Under the pieces are notes generated by a model. It did not search any database. It had not been told where the DNA came from and saw only the letters and a list, made by a program, of their open reading frames with translations. Made by a program: the position numbers and the translations under genes. This document shows, one piece after another, positions 30,389-37,812 of a DNA stretch of 64,000 nt. The stretch lies in assembly GCF_026183675.1 (NCBI RefSeq), contig NZ_JAPIVK010000007.1, forward strand, positions 1-64,000, given 5' to 3'. The DNA comes from Microbulbifer halophilus (GTDB taxonomy: Bacteria; Pseudomonadota; Gammaproteobacteria; Pseudomonadales; Cellvibrionaceae). Each line of letters starts with the position of its first letter. The first letter of the stretch is position 1.

Positions 30389-30784
30389 TCAGACCCGGTC
30401 CGCATTGAGGGCGTCGGCTTCCGCTATCCTCTCGGGTTCCGATTCAACCACAGGTTCCGCCTCGCGTTCGCGCTGCCTGTCCGCTTCCGGCAGGCGCAGC
30501 TCGCTGTGCTGGGCAGCCCGGGCCAGCGCGTGGCTCGCAGTGGGGCTGGTGAAGAAAATGAACAGCAGGATCAGGCCCAGCTTGAGCAGCGCCAGGCTCC
30601 AGCCGGCGAGCAGCATCAGGCCGCCGACAATCAGGAAGGTCGCCAGGGTATCGGTCACGCCGGCGGCGTGCATGCGCGTGTAGAAATCGGGAAAGCGCAA
30701 CAGGCCCACGGCGCCGGAAAGCATGAAGAAGCAGCCCAGCGCCAACGCGAGTCCGCTCAGTACCGCCAGAACCGGGTCAATCAT
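30389..30784 (-). CDS. mrpG: MrpG/MnhG subunit
   Basis: A 131-residue PhaG/MnhG/YufB-family protein with three transmembrane helices (about 5-25, 38-58, 62-83). GLLRFPDFYTRMHAAGVTDTLATFLIVGG is the family signature (residues about 27-56). The C-terminal tail is long and rich in Glu/Arg, unlike many MrpG proteins of about 110 residues. It overlaps the mrpF gene by 8 nt and is followed 20 nt later by the fused MrpA/B gene. Confidence 0.92.
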   Translation of the reverse strand: MIDPVLAVLSGLALALGCFFMLSGAVGLLRFPDFYTRMHAAGVTDTLATFLIVGGLMLLAGWSLALLKLGLILLFIFFTSPTASHALARAAQHSELRLPEADRQREREAEPVVESEPERIAEADALNADRV

Positions 30785-31052
30785 TGAGCGCCTCCCCGCC
30801 CTGTGCGGAACGAAACTCGAAATAGCGCAGCACGCCGATCACGCTGACAAAATTGATCAGCGCGTACACCAGCGCGATATCGAGATATTCCGGCCTGCCC
30901 AGGGTGAAACAGATCACCGCGATCAACAGCACCGTCTTGGTGCCAAAGACATTCGCGGCGAGAACGCGATCGTAAACACTCGGGCCCAGCAGTGCCCGTA
31001 CCAGCGCCAGTGCCATCACCACCAGCAGCGCAATCATCGTCGCAGTCAGCAT
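30777..31052 (-). CDS. mrpF: MrpF/MnhF subunit
   Basis: A 91-residue three-helix protein of the MrpF family. GPSVYDRVLAANVFGTKTVLLIAV (about residues 24-47) carries the conserved DRVLA and the Asp/Arg pair; YLDIALVYALINFVSVIGVLRYFEF matches the third helix with its Asp. The ATG at 31052 overlaps the mrpE stop codon (TGATG); a GTG one codon earlier is an alternative. In resolved Mrp structures, MrpF helps form the cytoplasmic or sodium route. Confidence 0.92.
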   Translation of the reverse strand: MLTATMIALLVVMALALVRALLGPSVYDRVLAANVFGTKTVLLIAVICFTLGRPEYLDIALVYALINFVSVIGVLRYFEFRSAQGGEALND

Positions 31053-31522
31053 CACTCTTCCAGTGCCCTCACCCGATTTTCCATCTCGCCCCGGCGCAGC
31101 TCTTCCAACCCGCCTGCATTCAATGCGTGCACCAGGATTTCATCACCCTCGAGCTCCACCGCCACGGTACCCGGTGTCAGGGTGATCGAATTGGCGTAGA
31201 GGACTCTGCCCAGGTCCGTCTGCAGCTTCGTTTCTAGGCGCGCACTGGCGGGATGGATCGACTGCCTGCCCCGCCAGACACAGCTCGCCACCTCGAGGTT
31301 GCTCTGTACGATCTTGCAAAACAACCACCAGTAGTAACCGGGCAGCGACATCGACAGATGCAGGGGCTGGGATTCCCGGTCGACCAAACCCATCCGCCGG
31401 GCCAGAAAAACCACCAGGGCGATCGACAACAGCCCGAACGTCAGCAACAGCGGCGTATAGTGCCCGGAATTGGCCAGCCAGATAAAGGCCAGCACGGCGA
31501 CAAGAGAGAGGGTGTAACGCAT
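31052..31522 (-). CDS. mrpE: MrpE/MnhE subunit, first gene of the Mrp-type operon
   Basis: A 156-residue MNHE-family protein. Two N-terminal hydrophobic helices (about 3-35) are followed by SLPGYYWWLFCKIVQSNLEVASCVWRG and a cytoplasmic domain containing ANSITLTPGTVAVELEGDEILVHALN, the signature of MrpE (about residues 110-136). The ATG at 31522 is preferred over a TTG two codons earlier. It overlaps mrpF by 1 nt. Order from here is E, F, G, A-end/B, C, D, D, small protein, D. Confidence 0.92.
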   Translation of the reverse strand: MRYTLSLVAVLAFIWLANSGHYTPLLLTFGLLSIALVVFLARRMGLVDRESQPLHLSMSLPGYYWWLFCKIVQSNLEVASCVWRGRQSIHPASARLETKLQTDLGRVLYANSITLTPGTVAVELEGDEILVHALNAGGLEELRRGEMENRVRALEE

Positions 31523-31567
31523 GGTCAACTCGTGAACTAAACCGTCAAAACAGATGCTGCGGCGACA

Positions 31568-32011
31568 TCAGTCCACCGCGTCACACAGATAGTGCTTTTC
31601 GAATACCCGGCGCATCACTGCCGATGCCCCTGCGTCCGCTTCAAACCCGTCAGTTTGCGCGGCGACCCTGGCCACCAGTTGCTCCAGGCTTTCCCCTTCC
31701 GGCAGGCAGAAACGGCTGTTCAGGCGCTGTTCCGCGGCATCGGAGAAGCGGCTGCCGCGGGTACGCATGGCGCGGGCGACAAATCCGGACGGGCGATCCT
31801 CCACGGCGACAATCTCGGGGCTCGCCGCCAGATAACCCTGGATAAAGGCCCGGCAACCGGAGGCAGCCGCGGACTGGCGGTCCTCCAGGTGGGCTTTACA
31901 GGCAGACACCAGCTCCGCCGCACTCATCGATTCCAACGCGGCGAGCGGCTGGCTGAACGCCAGCGCAAGCGGCGCGCCGGCACGGATCAGTAGTCGCGTT
32001 ATTCTCGCCAT
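31568..32011 (-). CDS. Rap1a/Tai-like small periplasmic protein
   Basis: About 147 residues from the ATG at 32011. A signal-like N-terminus (ITRLLIRAGAPLALAFSQPLAALE) precedes a domain with SAAELVSACK, SGCRAFIQGYL and RFCLPEGESLEQL, which resembles the Rap1a immunity-protein fold (Cys pairs and a YxxG helix). Family members include T6SS amidase immunity proteins but also many with no known role. No effector gene is adjacent. It is 45 nt upstream of mrpE on the same strand and could be co-transcribed with it. The long open frame upstream (to 32389) overlaps the divergent response-regulator gene and is rejected. Confidence 0.6.
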   Translation of the reverse strand: MARITRLLIRAGAPLALAFSQPLAALESMSAAELVSACKAHLEDRQSAAASGCRAFIQGYLAASPEIVAVEDRPSGFVARAMRTRGSRFSDAAEQRLNSRFCLPEGESLEQLVARVAAQTDGFEADAGASAVMRRVFEKHYLCDAVD

Positions 32012-32274
32012 AGTTGCCTTATATTTATGCAATTCTGTGCTCTGGCAGGCGGCCACTTTGGCACTTTTGATGTGCTGAATATTGTCTATTTTGTGAAAAA
32101 GTATGTCTAAGTATGTGTGACACGGTGGACGATGCCATCCCCGGTGTACCGAGAAAGCTGCGATTTGGCGCCATACGGGGGCTCTGCTAAAGTCGAGGCT
32201 CAGCGCGCCAGCGTGGCACTGGAAGCCGCACCGCGCACTTTTCCATGTTTTGCAACAGTTGATAACAAATAGAA

Positions 32275-33000
32275 ATGAACGCAATGGCCATGTCCAAAGG
32301 GTGTGTACTGGTAGTCGATGACGACAACGACATCCGCGAGCTGCTGTCGCAACTTCTGACCAGGGAAGGCTATACGGTCGAAACTGCACGGGACGGCGAG
32401 GAGATGTTCGCGCTGATGGACCAGCGCTCCCCGGACCTGATCCTGCTCGACGTGATGCTGCCGGGCGCCGACGGCTTCGAGCTCTGCCGCCAGTTGCGCA
32501 GCGACGCCGGAATGCCCCCGGTGATCATGGTTACCGCCAAGGACGACGAGATAGATCGGGTGGTGGGCCTGGAGCTCGGCGCCGACGACTATATCGTCAA
32601 GCCCTTCAGTGGTCGCGAGCTGCTGGCGCGACTCAAGGCGGTATTGCGCCGCGCCCGCCAGCCCGCCACCGGAGGCAGGCGCGACCTGTTCCGCTTTTCC
32701 GGCTGGCGCTTCTACCCGGCGCAGATGGAACTGCTGGATACCAACGCTACCGCGATCCCCCTCTCCACCAGCGAGACAGAACTACTCCTGGCCTTTGTGC
32801 AGCACCCCCAGATCCCCCTGTCCCGCGACCGGCTGCTGGACCTGACCAAGGGCCGCGAGAGCTTTCCCTTCGACCGCAGCATCGATTCCCATGTCAGCCG
32901 ACTGCGGCGCAAGCTGGGCGACAACGCCAGGAAACCGGAGATCATCAAGACCGCCTGGGGCACCGGCTACATCTTTACCTACCCGGTTGAGGCAGAGTGA
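32275..33000 (+). CDS. OmpR/PhoB-family response regulator
   Basis: A 241-residue DNA-binding regulator. The receiver domain (about 10-123) shows the acidic cluster VVDDDND (15-17), phospho-acceptor Asp59 in LILLDVMLP, Thr87 in VTAKDDE and Lys109 in YIVKPFSG. A winged-helix trans_reg_C domain follows (about 140-238) with SRDRLLDLTKGRE and FDRSIDSHVSRLRRKLGD. Two in-frame ATGs just downstream (32284, 32290) are alternative starts. Its GTG-started partner kinase overlaps the stop codon. Location upstream of a CusCBA-type operon suggests control of metal efflux, an inference from position. Confidence 0.92.
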   Translation: MNAMAMSKGCVLVVDDDNDIRELLSQLLTREGYTVETARDGEEMFALMDQRSPDLILLDVMLPGADGFELCRQLRSDAGMPPVIMVTAKDDEIDRVVGLELGADDYIVKPFSGRELLARLKAVLRRARQPATGGRRDLFRFSGWRFYPAQMELLDTNATAIPLSTSETELLLAFVQHPQIPLSRDRLLDLTKGRESFPFDRSIDSHVSRLRRKLGDNARKPEIIKTAWGTGYIFTYPVEAE

Positions 33001-34343
33001 AACACTGGCTGCCGAGCACCCTCCGCTCGCAGACCACCCTGGTCCTCTTCTGCTCGTTTGTGTTGTCGCACGCCATCAGCCTGGCAATCTACGAAATCAA
33101 CCGCGACAAGACCATCCTGCTCACAGAGGCCCGGGACCTGGCGGACCGTATCACCGGCGTGGTCGAGCTGGCGCGCGGCTTTCCCACCCGGGACCGGCAG
33201 CGGATTCTCGCCGCTGCGGAGACCCAGTTTGTCACCATGTTTCCCGAGCCCGGCAACCTGGATAACGAACGCTGCCGGGACAACGATTTTTCCCATCGCC
33301 TGCGCCGTTCCCTGGACAGTGCATTCGCCGGCGTGCCCGGCCTCACTGCCCGCGTCTGCCTGCGGCCCCTGAAATCCGCGCCGCTGCTGCCCCGGCGCGA
33401 ACCGCTGCACGGCTTCGATGTACTCGTCGCGGTGAGCTTTCCCGACGACGAGCGCGCCGTCTTCCACGCGGTACTGCCGGAGGGAAAATCCCTGATTCAC
33501 GACGCCATGCTGGTTTACCTGCTGTTCTCGGGGCTGGTGGGCCTGCTGCTGGCGGGCTACCTGATCCGCAAGATCGTCGCACCCCTGGAGCGGCTGGCCG
33601 GGGCCGCCGACAGTATCGGCACCAATATCGATGCGCCGCCGCTGCCGGAAAGCGGCCCCGCCGAAGTCGCCACCGCCGCCCGCGCCTTTAACCGCATGCA
33701 GGGTCGCCTGGCGCGGCTGGTACACGGCCAGACGGAAATGCTCGCCGCCGTCTCCCACGACCTGCGCACCGCCGCCACGCGCCTGCAGTTGCGGGCGGAG
33801 CTGTTGCGGGACCGGCGCGAGCGCGAGGGGCTGCTGCGAGTGGTCGGGGACATGAAGACCATGATCCAGTCGGTGCTGGATTTTGTCAGGGGTGTGAAGC
33901 CCGGCGAAATGCCGCAAAAGACCGACCTCAAGGCACTGGTGGAAAGTCTCTGCGAAGACCTGGGCGAGGAAGGCTACCCGGTAACATTTGCCGGCGGTGA
34001 TAACCTTGTACTCGACTGCCGCCCGGTGGCCCTGCGCCGCGCCCTGCAGAACATTATCGACAACGGTGTCAAGTACGGCGGCGAAGTGCGGGTTTCGATC
34101 GCCGGTGACAGTGACAGTATCCGCATCGCGGCGGAGGACCGAGGCCCCGGTATTCCCGCGGCGGAACTGGCGGCGGTGCTGCGCCCCTTCTACCGCCTGG
34201 AAAAATCCCGCAACAGCGGAACCGGCGGCATAGGTCTCGGCCTGTCCATCGCCACCAATACGGTACAGGCCCACGGCGGCGAACTGTTGCTGGAAAATTC
34301 CGGAAGCGGCCTGCGCGTGGAGGTTGCGCTGCCGCGGCGCTGA
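32997..34343 (+). CDS. HAMP-domain sensor histidine kinase
   Basis: A 448-residue inner-membrane kinase, GTG start overlapping the response-regulator stop. TM1 about 13-31, a periplasmic sensor about 32-170, TM2 about 171-192, HAMP about 190-240, HisKA with His254 in AAVSHDLRTAATRL, N box QNIIDNGVKYG (351-361), G1 DRGPGIP (381-387) and G2 GTGGIGLGLS (408-417). The H box is unusual: the Pro that normally follows SHDLRT is Ala. The periplasmic domain has a Cys-containing segment (ERCRDND) but no Met/His-rich metal site as obvious as that of CusS. It pairs with the adjacent regulator; the signal is unknown, and metal is a contextual guess. Confidence 0.9.
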   Translation: MKHWLPSTLRSQTTLVLFCSFVLSHAISLAIYEINRDKTILLTEARDLADRITGVVELARGFPTRDRQRILAAAETQFVTMFPEPGNLDNERCRDNDFSHRLRRSLDSAFAGVPGLTARVCLRPLKSAPLLPRREPLHGFDVLVAVSFPDDERAVFHAVLPEGKSLIHDAMLVYLLFSGLVGLLLAGYLIRKIVAPLERLAGAADSIGTNIDAPPLPESGPAEVATAARAFNRMQGRLARLVHGQTEMLAAVSHDLRTAATRLQLRAELLRDRREREGLLRVVGDMKTMIQSVLDFVRGVKPGEMPQKTDLKALVESLCEDLGEEGYPVTFAGGDNLVLDCRPVALRRALQNIIDNGVKYGGEVRVSIAGDSDSIRIAAEDRGPGIPAAELAAVLRPFYRLEKSRNSGTGGIGLGLSIATNTVQAHGGELLLENSGSGLRVEVALPRR

Positions 34344-34433
34344 AAGAGTCACCCGGGATCGCGGAGCTCGGGAACGCCCACCGCTCCCGCAAATCGAGCT
34401 GACAAGCCGGCAGATTCTGATACTATTTCCCCG

Positions 34434-34838
34434 ATGAACCGATCCCCGCTTCCACAATTCGCAAGGCCGATCTCGCTGGCTGCCATCCTGCTGTTGTTGC
34501 TGCAGGTCCAGTCGGTTTTTGCCTGCGAAATGATGGAGCACTCGGGCCCCGTCTCCGAGTGCTGTTGCGGAGAGATGCTCGATGGCCAGGTGCCGGACTG
34601 CGACTGCTGCACAGTCGAGACCGAGCTGTCGCTGAAAGCGGATCCCGACAGCGGCGGCGGAGTGCCACTGCCCACCGATCGCTATTCCCTCGAGCAGCCG
34701 CACCTGCACGGATCGCCGGACTACCGCTGGCCCCGCATACTGGGGCCGCCATCGGGCGCCCATCCCGCAATCCCCTCCCCTGCAGCCGCCCGCCCGGGCA
34801 GGCTCACCTGGCTGTCCACGCTGCGCCTGCGCATCTGA
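34434..34838 (+). CDS. Small Cys-rich secreted protein ahead of the CusCBA-type operon
   Basis: A 134-residue protein with a signal peptide (hydrophobic SLAAILLLLLQ, cleavage probably after Ala30). The mature N-terminus is rich in Cys: Cys31, Cys43-45, Cys56, Cys58 and Cys59, with Met33, Met34 and His36 nearby. The remainder is Pro-rich without motifs. Position before a TolC/adaptor/RND operon parallels the small CzcI-like protein before the Czc operon at 51229-51594. A periplasmic metal buffer or signalling role is plausible but unproven; I do not recognise a named family. Confidence 0.65.
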   Translation: MNRSPLPQFARPISLAAILLLLLQVQSVFACEMMEHSGPVSECCCGEMLDGQVPDCDCCTVETELSLKADPDSGGGVPLPTDRYSLEQPHLHGSPDYRWPRILGPPSGAHPAIPSPAAARPGRLTWLSTLRLRI

Positions 34839-34924
34839 TTCCCCGAACCGCACACTGATTCCACAACACCGACTATCCGTGTTTCCGGCGCCCCTGTGCG
34901 CCGCGAGCGTTCGAGGAGTGAACC

Positions 34925-36277
34925 TTGCTTTTCAACAGACTACCGGCGGTACTGGCGGCGGCTGCCCTGCTGCTCGCCCCCCTGGCGCGGGCCAACTGCG
35001 AGCCGCCCGCCGCCGCGGACAGCGAATCCCTGGTGAAGCTGGCCCTGCGCTGCAACCCCGCGCAGCGGTCACTGGGTGCGCGGGTCGAGGCCCAGGCGGC
35101 CAGCGCCACCGCCAGCGGCCATATCGACGACCCGAGGCTGATGCTGGGCGCCGCCCCCGAAACCTTCGGCAATGAACAACTGCCCGACGGCACCCTGGCG
35201 GAAATCAGCCAGTCCGTGCCCTGGCCGGGTGTGCTGGCGCTGCGACGCGCCCTGGAGGAGGCCGGCACCCGCGCCCGCGCCTTCGAGTACGACCAGCGCG
35301 CGGTGGAGTTGGCCCACGCCCTCAGGACCGCCTACGCAGACTGGCGCTATCGCGAACAACTGCTGGCGATCAACCGGCGCCACCAGAAGCTGTGGCAATC
35401 CTTCGTAGCCAGCAGCCGGGCCCGCTACGCCGCCGGCAGCGGCGGCAAATCCGCCCTGCTCAAGGCACAACACGAGAGGCACCAGTTGCAGATCGAAGAG
35501 ATCGCCCTGTCGCGCGCGCTGGAGCGCGACAGGAGCCGGCTGGCGCGCCTGCTGGACCTGGATCCCGGCCAACTGCCGGCCAGCGCCCCGCTGCCCCGCC
35601 GCGAACCGGCGCCGCAGGCGCTGGCCCTGGCGCTCGACAGCCTCGGCAAGCAGCCGCGGCTACAGCGCCTGGCCGCGGAGGAAACGCGCAAATCCCGCGA
35701 ACTGGCACTGTCGGAAAAAGACCGCTACCCGGAATTCCAGTTGCTGGCCCGCCACAACAATATCTGGATGAACCCGGACCAGCGCCTGTTTGTGGGCGTG
35801 GGATTCAATCTGCCGCTGGATATCGGCGGCAAGCGCAGCGCCCGCGAGCGCAGCCTGGCGGCGGAGAAACTGGCCCTCGAATGGCAGCGCGAAGACGCCG
35901 CCCTGGCCCTGCGGGACACATTGCGCCGAGCCGACAGCCGCCTGCGCCAGGCCCGCGAAACCCTGCAGCTCTACCGCGACGAAATGCTGCCGCTGGCGGA
36001 GGAGAGCCTGGCCACCGCGCGCGACGACTTCGCCGCGGGCAGTGGCAATTTTCTCGACCTGCTGGTGGCGGAGCGCAACCTGCTCAAGGTGCAACAGGAT
36101 TTTGAAACCGCCAAGCGCGACCGCTTCACTGCCACCGCCCGGATCACCGCCGCCGCGGGACTGGTATTGCTGGAGGACTGGAATTCCCTGGGTGCGCGGA
36201 GCTCCAGCTCCGCCAGCGGGCCGAAGCCCCGCCAATCACACCGGGCAATCCCTGCAAAAACGGGAAAACAATTGTGA
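34925..36277 (+). CDS. cusC: TolC/CusC-type outer-membrane efflux protein
   Basis: A 450-residue outer-membrane factor. The TTG start at 34925 has a strong GAGGAG and gives MLFNRLPAVLAAAALLLAPLARA, a signal peptide. Two outer_membrane_efflux repeats follow (about 60-230 and 255-420) with long Ala/Arg/Leu heptad helices; FVGVGFNLPLDIGGKRSARERS is the conserved hinge of the second repeat. The C-terminus overlaps the adaptor's GTG start by 4 nt, so translation is coupled. It forms the outer conduit of the tripartite metal pump. Confidence 0.88.
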   Translation: MLFNRLPAVLAAAALLLAPLARANCEPPAAADSESLVKLALRCNPAQRSLGARVEAQAASATASGHIDDPRLMLGAAPETFGNEQLPDGTLAEISQSVPWPGVLALRRALEEAGTRARAFEYDQRAVELAHALRTAYADWRYREQLLAINRRHQKLWQSFVASSRARYAAGSGGKSALLKAQHERHQLQIEEIALSRALERDRSRLARLLDLDPGQLPASAPLPRREPAPQALALALDSLGKQPRLQRLAAEETRKSRELALSEKDRYPEFQLLARHNNIWMNPDQRLFVGVGFNLPLDIGGKRSARERSLAAEKLALEWQREDAALALRDTLRRADSRLRQARETLQLYRDEMLPLAEESLATARDDFAAGSGNFLDLLVAERNLLKVQQDFETAKRDRFTATARITAAAGLVLLEDWNSLGARSSSSASGPKPRQSHRAIPAKTGKQL

Positions 36278-37812
36278 AATCGACAACTGCTAACAAATAT
36301 CTGCTCGGCGGCCTGCTGTTGCTCGCCGCCCTGCTCATCTCCTGGTGGACCTTGAAAAGCGAACAGGCAACGGAAACCGCCGCGGAATTTATAGAGGCCG
36401 GCCCCTTCCGCATCGCCGTCTCCATAGACCCGCGAAAACCGCGGGCCGGCGACAACAGTATCCGCATAGAAGTCCGCGATCGCGAAGACAGGCCAATTGA
36501 AAACGCCCAGGTCCGCGCCGTCGCCGAGATGCCGGCCATGGGCGCCATGCCCGCGATGCGGGCGCCGGCGGAAATCGCGGAAACGGCGCCCGGTGTCTAC
36601 GAGGGGGAATTCGAACTGTCCATGGACGGCGCCTGGCCGCTGGCGGTGGATGTATCCACCGCCCCCGACAAGCACGTAGACCTGGTATTCGATATGACCA
36701 CCAGCCGCGCCGGCCTGCGCCTGAAGTCCGCACCGGGAGCCGGCGACACCGCCTACTACACCTGCTCCATGCACCCCTCGGTGGAATCCGCCGAGCCGGG
36801 CACCTGTCCCATCTGCGGCATGGACCTGCAAGCGGTCAGCCGCGAGGAACTGGAGAGCGGCACCATCGTCGTGGACGCGGGCCGGCGCCAGGCGATCGGT
36901 ATCGACACCGGCAGGGTGAAAAAGGAAAACTTCTCGCTGCCGCTGCGCCTGCAGGGCCAGGTCACCTACGACGAAACCCGCCTGCGGGATATCAGCCTGC
37001 GCTTCAGCGGCTGGATCGGCGACCTGGAAGCGGACTTCGAGGGCAAGCGCATTGCACGCGGCGATGTCCTGTTTACCGTCTACAGCCCCGAGTTACTGGC
37101 GCTGCAGGATGAATACCTGCAGTCCCGCCGGCGCGGCGGCGCAACGGAGAAAGCGGCGCGCCGGCGGCTGCGCCGGTGGGGCCTGTCGCAGCGCCAGGTC
37201 GAGTGGCTGGGCGAACAGGAAAAAGCGCGGGACTACATGCCCATCTTCGCGCCCGCGTCCGGCACCGTTATCGAGAAAAATATCGTCGCCGGCTCCGCCT
37301 TCGAGAAGGGCCAGAAGCTGCTGCGTCTCGCCGACCTGAGCCGGGTGTGGGTCGAGGCCTACGCCTATGAAAACCAGTTGCCGCTGCTGGAACAAGGCAT
37401 GTCTGCACAGGTGCGCCTGACCAACCTGTCCGGCCGCCCCATGCTGGCGACACTCGCACAGATAGATCCTTTCCTGAACCGGGACAGCCGCAGCGCCCGC
37501 CTGCGCCTGGCACTGCCCAACCCCGACGGCCGCCTGCGCCCGGGCCTGTTTGCGGATATCCAACTGCGCGCACCACTGGGCAAACAGTTGCTGGTACCGC
37601 GGGATGCGGTGCTCTTCTCCGGCGACAAACGCATCGTCTTCCGCGACCTGGGCCGCGGCCGCCTGCAACCGATCGAGGTGCGCACCGGCTATGGCGACAA
37701 CGACAACATCGTGATCCGCGCCGGCCTCGCCGAAGGCGATCGCATTATCGCTTCCGGCGTTTTCCTGATCGCCGCCGAGAGCCGCCTGAAGTCGGGGGTA
37801 CAACAATGGTAG
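36274..37812 (+). CDS. cusB: CusB-type periplasmic adaptor with heavy-metal-binding and YtkA/FixH-like domains
   Basis: A 512-residue membrane-fusion protein. One N-terminal helix (about 8-27) precedes an Ig-like YtkA/FixH-type domain (about 40-145) containing a Met cluster, AEMPAMGAMPAMRAP. Next is a heavy-metal-binding domain, YTCSMHPSVE followed by TCPICGMDL (about 163-190), as in CusB/CzcB relatives. The lipoyl and hairpin regions follow (about 205-370; IFAPASGTVIEKNIVAGSAF), then the beta-barrel and C-terminal domain (LVPRDAVLFSGDKRIVF). The Met, Cys and His sites suit Cu(I)/Ag(I) capture and handover. It overlaps both neighbouring genes, by 4 and 7 nt. Confidence 0.92.
   Translation: MKSTTANKYLLGGLLLLAALLISWWTLKSEQATETAAEFIEAGPFRIAVSIDPRKPRAGDNSIRIEVRDREDRPIENAQVRAVAEMPAMGAMPAMRAPAEIAETAPGVYEGEFELSMDGAWPLAVDVSTAPDKHVDLVFDMTTSRAGLRLKSAPGAGDTAYYTCSMHPSVESAEPGTCPICGMDLQAVSREELESGTIVVDAGRRQAIGIDTGRVKKENFSLPLRLQGQVTYDETRLRDISLRFSGWIGDLEADFEGKRIARGDVLFTVYSPELLALQDEYLQSRRRGGATEKAARRRLRRWGLSQRQVEWLGEQEKARDYMPIFAPASGTVIEKNIVAGSAFEKGQKLLRLADLSRVWVEAYAYENQLPLLEQGMSAQVRLTNLSGRPMLATLAQIDPFLNRDSRSARLRLALPNPDGRLRPGLFADIQLRAPLGKQLLVPRDAVLFSGDKRIVFRDLGRGRLQPIEVRTGYGDNDNIVIRAGLAEGDRIIASGVFLIAAESRLKSGVQQW

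Noticed and set aside
32012..32389. Upstream extension of the Rap1a-like gene
   Set aside because: It overlaps the divergent response regulator and lacks a signal peptide; the ATG at 32011 gives a proper leader.
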